Below the pieces are notes generated by a model. That model ran no database searches. It had not been told where the DNA came from and worked only from the letters and a program-made list of their open reading frames with translations. A DNA stretch of 5,686 nucleotides from positions 1 to 5,686 of the forward strand of contig JAJYTM010000038.1 of NCBI GenBank assembly GCA_021793035.1. The letters are read 5' to 3'. Shown here one piece after another: positions 1-5,183 of this stretch. This DNA is from Microcaldota archaeon. Lineage in GTDB: Archaea; Micrarchaeota; Micrarchaeia; Micrarchaeales; Micrarchaeaceae. A program made the position numbers and the translations under genes. Position 1 is the first letter of the stretch; the number at the start of each line of letters is the position of its first letter.

Positions 1-397
1 TGATGATGTGGAGGACATCCTCAATTTCAGGAAGGACAAGGAGCGCGACGGCGACCTGAAGGAAGGCAAATACACGCTCATAATGGCGTATGCGTATAAG
101 AACGCAACAGCCGATGAACGAGCCTTCGTAGACAGGGTATACAAGAAAAGCAAGGAGCAGAAGACCGATGATGACATAGAGGGGCTGAAGAGGATAATAG
201 AGAGGACAGACGCTGTGAAGTATGCCTTGGATGTCAGGGATGCCTATATGAAGCGCACCATAAATGAGGTAGCTAAATACAGGGACATGCTCCCATCAAA
301 CACGTATGCGATAAAGCTAGCGGAGATGATAGCGGGATTGCTCTCCAGGGAGGGGGTGAACATGCGCGATGTTGCGCTGAGCAGGTCGAAAGTGTGA
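1..397 (+). CDS. Polyprenyl diphosphate synthase, geranylgeranyl-type (C-terminal part, 5'-truncated by window edge)
   Basis: This is the C-terminal 131 residues of a trans-isoprenyl diphosphate synthase, which condenses isopentenyl diphosphate onto an allylic diphosphate. In archaea the product usually feeds membrane lipids. The frame is open to the left edge. Its first full codons (positions 2-16) read DDVED, which fits the second aspartate-rich DDxxD motif that binds Mg-diphosphate. About 17 residues on comes RDGDLKEGKYTLI, matching the family's 'GxDxxEGKxTL' segment. The rest is predicted helical, as expected for the end of the all-alpha fold. The GTG at position 8 is an internal Val codon, not a start, because the catalytic motif lies upstream of it. 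The stop is TGA at 395-397, and pyrD begins 6 nt later, suggesting co-transcription. Chain-length specificity cannot be judged because the first DDxxD motif and the residues before it are missing. The family is secure; the exact product length is not. Confidence 0.88.
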   Translation, partial: DDVEDILNFRKDKERDGDLKEGKYTLIMAYAYKNATADERAFVDRVYKKSKEQKTDDDIEGLKRIIERTDAVKYALDVRDAYMKRTINEVAKYRDMLPSNTYAIKLAEMIAGLLSREGVNMRDVALSRSKV

Positions 398-398
398 T
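394..398 (+). promoter_or_regulatory. Ribosome binding site for pyrD (GTGAT)
   Basis: GTGAT lies 5 nt before the pyrD ATG and overlaps the TGA stop of the upstream gene. It matches the 3' part of the archaeal Shine-Dalgarno consensus GGAGGTGAT. The overlap with the stop codon suggests translational coupling of the two genes. Confidence 0.55.
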
Positions 399-403
399 TT
401 ACT

Positions 404-1471
404 ATGAACCGCGCAAACATGTATAGTGTGATCAGGCCGTTGCTCTTCAAGACAGATCCGGAAAGGATAAACGCTGCTGCTGATGCATACCTCAGGGCGA
501 GCGGTATATCCCCAAAGCTTCTCGCGCCGCTTGTGGAGGGCAGAAGGGATTACGAACCCCTACGTTCGGAAGCATTCGGCATGAATGTGGAGAACCCGGT
601 AGGGCTTGCAGCTGGTTTCGACAAGAACGCTATGCTCATAGCACCGACATACAATCTGGGCTTTGGCTTCACCGAAGTGGGCACAGTGACTCCTGAACCG
701 CAGCCCGGCAATGAAAGGCCAAGGCTGTTCAGGCATCCTGATGAAAGCAGCGTGCAGAACAGCATGGGGTTCAACAACTGCGGAGAAGAGCGGTTCGCCC
801 GCAACATGTCCAGGGGCATGCCTTTCAAGATGCCCGTAGGGATAAACTTTGGTAAGAATAGGGCAACGCCGAATGAACGCGCCCTAGAAGATTATGTTGA
901 ACTTGCAGGAACTCTCGGCAAATTTGCATCGTACATAGCGGTAAACCTGTCATCCCCAAACACTCCCGGACTCAGGGACCTGGAGAATGCAGAATTTGTA
1001 ACGGACGCAGTAAGAGCAATCAGAAGCGCATCCATGAAGCCGGTCCTTGTGAAGATATCGCCGGATAACCCGCCAAAACATATGATTGAAATCGGGCATG
1101 CGGTAGCAGACGCTGGAGGAAGCGGCATAATAGCCACAAATACCTCGCGCGATTTTACCCTCATCCCTAACTCAAATCTTGATGGCGGCATAAGCGGGGC
1201 AGCGTTGCGCAGGTATAGCAGGAACGCCCTGAAGGCCCTGTCAAACGAGATGGATGGAAGGATATCGATAATATCGGTAGGAGGCATAGATTCCGCAGAA
1301 GAGGCATATTACAGGATACTCAACGGTGCATCGCTCGTACAGGTTTACACCGCGATGATATTTGAGGGGCCGAATATCGCCAACGAGATAAACAAGGGCC
1401 TGGCTGCCCTATTGAGGAGGGACGGCTACGACAAGGTCAGCCAAGCAGTAGGAGCGGGCACCGGCAGGTAA
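404..1471 (+). CDS. pyrD: Dihydroorotate dehydrogenase (quinone), class 2
   Basis: Oxidises dihydroorotate to orotate, the fourth step of de novo UMP synthesis, with FMN and a membrane quinone. The 355-residue length is typical of class 2. The N-terminal 35 residues (MYSVIRPLLFKTDPE) match the helical membrane-docking extension found only in class 2. Recognisable blocks follow: NPVGLAAGFDKN at 64-75, GTVTPEPQPGNERPRLFR at 93-110, NSMGFNN at 119-125, GINFGKN at 146-152, NLSSPNTPGLRDL at 181-193, VLVKISPD at 214-221, ATNTS at 244-248, GGISGAALR at 261-269, VGGI at 292-295 and QVYTA at 313-317. By alignment to E. coli PyrD, Ser184 is the catalytic base (Ser175) and Lys217 the FMN-contacting lysine. 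VGGI and QVYTA form the FMN phosphate site. The start is supported by GTGAT 5 nt upstream and by the complete N-terminal domain. The class 2 type implies a quinone-based respiratory membrane. It ends 16 nt from the convergent gene. Confidence 0.96.
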   Translation: MNRANMYSVIRPLLFKTDPERINAAADAYLRASGISPKLLAPLVEGRRDYEPLRSEAFGMNVENPVGLAAGFDKNAMLIAPTYNLGFGFTEVGTVTPEPQPGNERPRLFRHPDESSVQNSMGFNNCGEERFARNMSRGMPFKMPVGINFGKNRATPNERALEDYVELAGTLGKFASYIAVNLSSPNTPGLRDLENAEFVTDAVRAIRSASMKPVLVKISPDNPPKHMIEIGHAVADAGGSGIIATNTSRDFTLIPNSNLDGGISGAALRRYSRNALKALSNEMDGRISIISVGGIDSAEEAYYRILNGASLVQVYTAMIFEGPNIANEINKGLAALLRRDGYDKVSQAVGAGTGR

Positions 1472-1487
1472 TGGTGCTTGGGATAGG

Positions 1488-2927
1488 CTAGCACGTGCTG
1501 TTTTCAGGAATCAGTATCTCAAACCCGCTATAGTTGTACGTTTTTGATATGTTGAGCTCAGCGACGCTGTTGCCTGCCCCTATGAAAGAACTGAATACCA
1601 GTATCGGATACCGGTACATGGTCGAATTGTAGTAGTATGGATTGTGGGCATTTATGCCGTAGAGCCGCAGATAGGGCCACGCATTCGATATGAAGCTGCA
1701 ATCGGCCAGGCCCAATGAATGCACCTGCTGCACAGCATTAAGAAGCACTGGGCTTCCGGATCCCATCACTTCAAAAGGATGGCTGCCCATCTGGGTATAT
1801 GCAAAGAATGTCAGCGCGAAGAATGCCAATATGATAAATGAATAAGAGGCATACATTATTGCGTTCCTTGCCAGGGGGCTTTTGTAAAGCTTGTGCACAT
1901 CATGCATTAGGCCGTATATCAGCAGCGCGAGAAACGGCACCGTACCCGCAGATACGATATAGCCCCAGCGCGGCAGTGTATTTATTGACCCGTGCACGGC
2001 GAAGGCGAACCAAGCCAGAAGGGATACGGCGCAGAATGCCGCAGTTATCTTGTATTTGTAATCGACGCTTTTCGGAAGCCTGCGGCGCTTTGCGTACACC
2101 AATGCGGCGAGCAGCACGGCAAGGAGCATGAAAGGGATAAGATTATAGAACACCTCCGACATCGATATCATCAGCGCGGCGTGCACCGAAGTGGGTGATG
2201 GAGGAGGTGCTACGAATACCTGCTCTATCGCATCTATATAGCTGAACATAGGGTTGCCGAATATGAAATAATTGGCGGCGAGCCATGGCATCGTAGTGAA
2301 GAAGCCGGCAGCAAGCGCATTCCACCTTGTGCCTTTGGGCATGAACAGAATAGGCAGGACAAACACCAGCGAGCTGTACTTAGCCATTGCAGCTAAAGCT
2401 ATCAATACGCCGCTCTGCCATTTCCCCCTAACGGCGAGGCCTATGGCGAATATCGCAAGTATCAGTGAAAGCATTTCGGTGCCGTTGAGCACCGTCAGGT
2501 ATATCATCGAATATGGCACCATCAGCATCGGTGCGACAATCAGGGGGTTTGCGTTCATGCCCTTGGCGAGGTATATTGCTGAGAGCAGAAGCAGGATCAC
2601 CTCGAAGGCCAAATATGATGGTATTGCGTTCTGCGCGAACACCAGATCAAACGGAATGAGGAATACCGACATGAGGGGCGCACGAAAGGGTTCGAGGTAG
2701 AAATGGTTCTCGCTCTGTATTGCGGGCGGCAGGGTGCCGTTGAGCAGTGACTTGTAGAAGTAGCTGCTTATCAGAGCCTTTGAGTATAGGTAGTGCGTTA
2801 TGAAGTCCCAGTACACGCCTTGCTGGTAGTACAAGTGCAGAACCAGCGCAGACGAGAGTGCAAGCATCGCTAGAAGCAGCGCCGCATATGCATATTTCTT
2901 GCTGCTTCGAACCTGCTTCATATCCAT
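1488..2927 (-). CDS. Multi-pass membrane GT-C-fold glycosyltransferase-like protein
   Basis: A 479-residue integral membrane protein, probably a polyprenyl-phosphate-sugar-dependent glycosyltransferase acting on the outer membrane face. The exact substrate is unknown. It has a basic N-terminus (RSSKK) and a first membrane helix at about 13-34. Next comes an external loop with YWDFITHYLYSKAL (39-52), whose Asp41 sits where GT-C enzymes carry a catalytic acid, then FRAPLMSVFLIPF (81-93). AMAKYSSLVFVLPILF (180-195) and MPWLAANYFIFGNPMFSY (213-230) resemble blocks common in GT-C (PMT/ArnT/GT87-like) proteins. There are about ten to twelve hydrophobic segments, the last near 356-376. A cytoplasmic KRRR (280-283) fits the positive-inside rule. 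A soluble tail of about 100 residues (377-479) carries four N-glycosylation sequons and two cysteines (C410, C479). The start has no strong ribosome site; an ATG two codons later is an alternative. The gene stands alone between convergent and divergent neighbours. Fold class is likely; family and function are tentative. Confidence 0.72.
   Translation of the reverse strand: MDMKQVRSSKKYAYAALLLAMLALSSALVLHLYYQQGVYWDFITHYLYSKALISSYFYKSLLNGTLPPAIQSENHFYLEPFRAPLMSVFLIPFDLVFAQNAIPSYLAFEVILLLLSAIYLAKGMNANPLIVAPMLMVPYSMIYLTVLNGTEMLSLILAIFAIGLAVRGKWQSGVLIALAAMAKYSSLVFVLPILFMPKGTRWNALAAGFFTTMPWLAANYFIFGNPMFSYIDAIEQVFVAPPPSPTSVHAALMISMSEVFYNLIPFMLLAVLLAALVYAKRRRLPKSVDYKYKITAAFCAVSLLAWFAFAVHGSINTLPRWGYIVSAGTVPFLALLIYGLMHDVHKLYKSPLARNAIMYASYSFIILAFFALTFFAYTQMGSHPFEVMGSGSPVLLNAVQQVHSLGLADCSFISNAWPYLRLYGINAHNPYYYNSTMYRYPILVFSSFIGAGNSVAELNISKTYNYSGFEILIPENSTC
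1490..1504 (+). terminator. Possible terminator for pyrD: palindrome plus T-run
   Basis: A perfect 10-bp palindrome (AGCACGTGCT, 1490-1499) is followed by GTTTT, 19 nt after the pyrD stop. The palindrome has almost no loop and lies inside the last codons of the convergent gene. This could end pyrD transcription, but it is weak and could be chance. Confidence 0.22.
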
Positions 2928-2933
2928 CGGACC

Positions 2934-2959
2934 AATCCCATAAAGCGTATATGGGGATT
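2934..2959. repeat. Imperfect inverted repeat in the divergent promoter region
   Basis: AATCCCATA (2934-2942) pairs with TATGGGGATT (2950-2959), giving nine base pairs with one bulged G and a 7-nt spacer. It lies between the candidate TATA box and the start codon of the minus-strand membrane gene, near the expected transcription start. It could be an operator for a dimeric repressor or a small leader hairpin. There is no direct evidence of binding. Confidence 0.4.
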
Positions 2960-2970
2960 ATGAAGCCAAC

Positions 2971-2979
2971 GTATTTATT
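2971..2979 (-). promoter_or_regulatory. Candidate TATA box for the membrane glycosyltransferase gene
   Basis: The minus strand reads AATAAATAC here, 44-52 nt upstream of the ATG. Starting transcription about 25 nt downstream would give a leader of roughly 20 nt. The identical 9-mer recurs upstream of tmk at 5016-5024 on the same strand, which modestly supports a promoter role. Sites of this kind are common in AT-rich DNA. Confidence 0.4.
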
Positions 2980-3030
2980 ATGTTGATGATGCTTGTTTTC
3001 ACCATGCGTATATGCAAATTTTGGCAATGG

Positions 3031-3037
3031 TATAAAG
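3031..3037 (+). promoter_or_regulatory. Candidate TATA box for icd
   Basis: TATAAAG lies 39-45 nt before the chosen icd ATG. Initiation about 25 nt downstream would give a leader of roughly 18-20 nt, leaving room for the GTGAT ribosome site. This placement agrees with the icd start at 3076 and argues against upstream starts. Confidence 0.45.
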
Positions 3038-3067
3038 CCTTAGCTGGTCATAGATTGCTCTATATTC

Positions 3068-3072
3068 GTGAT
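3068..3072 (+). promoter_or_regulatory. Ribosome binding site for icd (GTGAT)
   Basis: GTGAT lies 3 nt before the ATG at 3076, the same spacing as for tmk. It decides the start against in-frame ATGs further upstream (2980, 3004), which would add a Cys/Trp-rich extension unlike the family and would run across the promoter. Confidence 0.5.
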
Positions 3073-3075
3073 GAT

Positions 3076-4287
3076 ATGGAAGGAAACATAACCTTTGAAA
3101 ATTGGAAGTGGTCTGTCCCGGATAGCCCTAGGATTCTTTTTGCGTATGGCGACGGGATAGGGCCGGAGATAATGGCGGTGGCGAAGAATGTCGTAGATGC
3201 TGCAGCCGAGAAGGCATACAAAGGAAGCAAGCACATAGAATGGGTTGAGCTTCTGCTCGGCGAGAAGGCAGAGAAAGAGAGCGGATCCGGGCTTCCCGAC
3301 ACGGCAAAGGAGGCGCTCAAGGATTACAAGGTCCTGTTCAAGGGGCCGCTCACCACGCCGGTTGGAGGCGGATTCAGGTCGCTCAACGTCTCGATACGCA
3401 TGCTCCTGGACCTTTATGCCAACATACGCCCTGTCAAGTACATAGAGGGCCTGGACAGCCCGCTCAAGAGGCCGCAGGACGTCGACATGGTGATATTCAG
3501 GGAGAATACGGATGACATATACACGGGCATAGAGTGGAAGTACGACGATCCCGAACTGCCGAAGCTGAAATCGTTCCTCGAATCGGACATGAGGATAAAG
3601 GTTGACAATGATGCTGGTGTGGGAATAAAGCCGATAAGCAAGAGCAAGACAGAGAGAATTGCGAGGATGGCGATAAAATACGCGATAGACAACAACAGGA
3701 AATCAGTAACTATAATGCACAAGGGCAATATAATGAAATACACCGAGGGTGCGTTCCGCGACTGGGCGTATAATGTAGCAGTCGCAGAGTTCAGGGACAG
3801 GGTAGTCACAGAGGATGAATTGAGCGCCAAGTACAACGGCGTTATGCCGAGCGGCAAGATACTTATAAACGACAGGATTGCAGACAACATGTTCCAGCAG
3901 ATAGTGACAAAGCCGAGCTTATACGATGTGATACTGGCGCCAAACCTCAACGGAGATTATATATCGGATGCTGCAGGTGCGCTCATAGGCGACATCGGAG
4001 TGCTCGGAAGCGCCAACGTGGGAGACAACGGAGGCATGTTCGAGGCTTCGCACGGCACCGCACCGAAGTATGCGGGAAAGAACGTAGCAAACCCGATGGG
4101 CATGATAAAGGCAGGGGAGCTCATGCTCACATTCCTGGGGTGGAAGGAAGCTGCGGAAGCGGTTGCGAATGCAGTAGGCACGGCAATGAAGTCCAAGAAG
4201 GTTACGTCAGATATAGCGAGGTTCGTTGGAGTCGAGCCGCTCGGGACAAAGGAGTTCGGCGAGTTCCTGGTAAGCAGCATGAAATAA
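3076..4287 (+). CDS. icd: Isocitrate dehydrogenase, NADP-type
   Basis: Oxidatively decarboxylates isocitrate to 2-oxoglutarate in the TCA cycle, producing reduced cofactor and the precursor of glutamate. The chosen 403-residue product fits the roughly 410-residue homodimeric prokaryotic enzymes. By eye against E. coli Icd, the isocitrate site is complete: Ser102, Asn104, Arg108, Arg118, Arg142, Tyr149 and Lys216 (E. coli S113, N115, R119, R129, R153, Y160, K230), with metal ligands Asp270, Asp294 and Asp298. Hallmarks include YGDGIGPEI (24-32), KGPLTTPVGGG (89-99), HKGNIMKYTEG (215-225), NLNGDYISDAA (290-300) and HGTAPKYAG (326-334). Lys331-Tyr332 and Arg382 are NADP-selecting residues; NAD enzymes usually have Asp-Ile at the first pair. 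The Tyr391 equivalent is Ser378, so phosphate binding may be altered. The gene ends TAA TGA, a tandem stop, 19 nt from convergent tmk. It is divergent from the membrane gene and probably monocistronic. The assignment is firm; cofactor preference is inferred. Confidence 0.96.
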   Translation: MEGNITFENWKWSVPDSPRILFAYGDGIGPEIMAVAKNVVDAAAEKAYKGSKHIEWVELLLGEKAEKESGSGLPDTAKEALKDYKVLFKGPLTTPVGGGFRSLNVSIRMLLDLYANIRPVKYIEGLDSPLKRPQDVDMVIFRENTDDIYTGIEWKYDDPELPKLKSFLESDMRIKVDNDAGVGIKPISKSKTERIARMAIKYAIDNNRKSVTIMHKGNIMKYTEGAFRDWAYNVAVAEFRDRVVTEDELSAKYNGVMPSGKILINDRIADNMFQQIVTKPSLYDVILAPNLNGDYISDAAGALIGDIGVLGSANVGDNGGMFEASHGTAPKYAGKNVANPMGMIKAGELMLTFLGWKEAAEAVANAVGTAMKSKKVTSDIARFVGVEPLGTKEFGEFLVSSMK

Positions 4288-4306
4288 TGATGCAGCCACA
4301 TATGGT

Positions 4307-4888
4307 CTAGCGGCGCAGGAATCCCTTGACCGCAGCGTAGACATCCTCGTGGACCGCTTCCAAGGGCTTAGTGGCATCTATGAATACCGCATCGGGGAAC
4401 TCGCTCCTGTATGCAGCCTGCACCTTGTTGAGGAACTCCACATGCTCGAATATCTCCTTCTGCCCCCTTCTATCAATCCTTCCCATGACTATCTCCGGCT
4501 TCGCCTCAAATATTATGGATAGGTCCGGCTTGGGGAATATGCTATTTATGAGCTTCAGGTATTCCGCGCTTATGCCGGATGCCGAACCGTAGGCAACTGT
4601 GGAAAAGTAGTAGCGGTCGCTAACGAGTATTACGTCCTTGCTCTCCATAACGCCCTTGTAGGCAATCACGTGCTCGTTCCTGTCCGCTGTAAAGAGAAGC
4701 TGCAGGGACAGCAGCGAAGGCCTTTCTGCGGAAGAGGACAGCATTGACCTTATGATCGAGCCTATGGGCCCGTCAGTCGGCTCTTTTGTGAGCTCGACCT
4801 TGAGTCCCTCGTCGTTCATCCTCTTTACAAGCTTGGCCGCCTGCGTCGTCTTCCCGGTCCCGTCTATCCCATCTATCGCTATGAACAT
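4307..4888 (-). CDS. tmk: Thymidylate (dTMP) kinase
   Basis: Phosphorylates dTMP to dTDP with ATP, essential for dTTP supply. The 193-residue product has family length. The P-loop is GIDGTGKT (7-14), directly after MFIAID, as usual at the N-terminus. KEPTDGPIGSIIR (35-47) is the dTMP-side loop and FTADRNEH (66-73) contains the conserved Asp-Arg. DRYYFSTVAYG (91-101) is the DRx motif with substrate-contacting residues, and GRIDRRGQKEIFE (136-148) is the lid. The P-loop lacks the Arg seen in human/yeast enzymes, while the lid is Arg-rich, so it is of the E. coli (type II) kind. I chose the ATG at 4888 because GTGAT precedes it by 3 nt and family members begin at this point. An extension to 4951 is open but would translate through a stem-loop. 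The gene is convergent with icd, and its leader holds two hairpins (4922-4984). Confidence 0.95.
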   Translation of the reverse strand: MFIAIDGIDGTGKTTQAAKLVKRMNDEGLKVELTKEPTDGPIGSIIRSMLSSSAERPSLLSLQLLFTADRNEHVIAYKGVMESKDVILVSDRYYFSTVAYGSASGISAEYLKLINSIFPKPDLSIIFEAKPEIVMGRIDRRGQKEIFEHVEFLNKVQAAYRSEFPDAVFIDATKPLEAVHEDVYAAVKGFLRR

Positions 4889-4891
4889 AGC

Positions 4892-4896
4892 ATCAC
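4892..4896 (-). promoter_or_regulatory. Ribosome binding site for tmk (GTGAT)
   Basis: On the minus strand GTGAT ends 3 nt before the ATG at 4888. This supports that start over the two upstream in-frame ATGs at 4918 and 4951, neither of which has a comparable site. Confidence 0.5.
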
Positions 4897-4921
4897 TGAT
4901 TATTGCAGCCTGTGACATTCT

Positions 4922-4942
4922 CCCACAGCTAAAGCATGTGGG
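4922..4942 (-). repeat. Stem-loop 1 (CCCAC/GTGGG arms, CTTTAG core)
   Basis: A 21-nt imperfect palindrome. Outer arms CCCAC and GTGGG make five pairs. An inner AGCT pairs with AGC-T across one bulged base, leaving a tiny AA loop. It shares 17 of 21 positions with stem-loop 2, with the differences confined to the inner stem. It lies 34-54 nt upstream of the tmk ATG, so it is probably transcribed in the tmk leader. The shape resembles IS200/IS605-family end hairpins; that link is inferred. Confidence 0.55.
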
Positions 4943-4984
4943 CTTCAACAAATCTAGAAGTTTATGGATGTCTATTTGTTGAAG
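4943..4984 (-). repeat. 11-bp perfect inverted repeat beside stem-loop 1
   Basis: CTTCAACAAAT (4943-4953) and ATTTGTTGAAG (4974-4984) are perfect reverse complements separated by 20 nt. The repeat begins at the base following stem-loop 1, so the two hairpins stack directly. In minus-strand RNA this one comes first, then stem-loop 1, then the tmk ribosome site. It may be a leader structure or part of an element end. Confidence 0.6.
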
Positions 4985-4985
4985 A

Positions 4986-4995
4986 TACTTATAGG
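4986..4995 (-). promoter_or_regulatory. Candidate TATA-like box for tmk (nearest)
   Basis: The minus strand reads CTATAAGTAT here, about 100 nt before the tmk ATG. Use of it would start the RNA inside the 11-bp inverted repeat, so only stem-loop 1 would stay intact. Other candidates lie at 5016-5024 (AATAAATAC) and 5035-5042 (TATAAATT). I cannot choose between them from sequence alone. Confidence 0.25.
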
Positions 4996-5034
4996 TGATT
5001 CAAGACGACCAATCAGTATTTATTGCATCATTCA

Positions 5035-5042
5035 AATTTATA
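5035..5042 (-). promoter_or_regulatory. Candidate TATA box for tmk (strongest match)
   Basis: TATAAATT on the minus strand is the closest match to an archaeal TATA box in this region, with purine-rich sequence upstream (GCAAAGCG) that could be a TFB element. Initiation about 25 nt on would give a leader of roughly 120 nt containing both the 11-bp inverted repeat and stem-loop 1. Confidence 0.38.
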
Positions 5043-5063
5043 CGCTTTGCGGTTCGCTCTCAT

Positions 5064-5084
5064 CCCACCTCTAAAGAGTGTGGG
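5064..5084 (-). repeat. Stem-loop 2 (CCCAC/GTGGG arms, CTTTAG core)
   Basis: Same length and arms as stem-loop 1, starting 142 nt away in the same orientation. The inner stem here is CTCT with AGAG, so paired bases change together relative to stem-loop 1. A further CCCAC at 5089-5093, after a TTTT spacer, can pair with the same GTGGG arm, so two hairpins are mutually exclusive. On the minus strand a short frame through the hairpin reads ENPHSLEVG then stop, reminiscent of TnpB tails that overlap the element's right-end hairpin; this is weak. Confidence 0.55.
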
Positions 5085-5109
5085 TTTTCCCACTCACATT
5101 GATAATATT

Positions 5110-5128
5110 ATAGCTTGCTATCTTTTTT
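5110..5128 (+). terminator. Weak hairpin with T-run
   Basis: ATAGC-TT-GCTAT (5110-5121) is followed by C and six T. On the plus strand this looks like a minimal terminator, but no plus-strand gene lies upstream of it within 800 nt. On the minus strand the neighbouring TATAATATTA could act as a TATA box instead. Low significance. Confidence 0.2.
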
Positions 5129-5183
5129 CCTATCCGCGCCAAGCCTTTACGGCCAATGCCTGTTGGGGTTTATGAATTTCGCG

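Noticed and set aside
892..1287. 131-codon open frame on the minus strand
   Set aside because: It lies wholly opposite conserved pyrD motifs, with low-complexity translation and no start signals.
2980..3075. N-terminal extension of icd to the ATG at 2980
   Set aside because: It would cross the candidate TATA box and add an unusual Cys/Trp-rich stretch; GTGAT and family length support 3076.
3414..3950. 178-codon open frame on the minus strand
   Set aside because: It is antisense to the conserved active-site core of icd. The hydrophobic, Ser/Leu-rich translation matches no family and has no promoter or ribosome site.
4889..4951. N-terminal extension of tmk to 4918 or 4951
   Set aside because: It would be translated through stem-loop 1, and kinases of this family start just before the P-loop strand, as at 4888.
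4915..5100. ACATT on both sides of the hairpin pair as a target-site duplication
   Set aside because: Only five bases, and IS200/IS605-type elements do not duplicate their target, so it is probably chance.
5020..5170. Small plus-strand frame through the intergenic region after GGTGATT (4994-5000)
   Set aside because: Only a TTG start more than 20 nt away, no recognisable sequence, and it reads straight through the hairpins.
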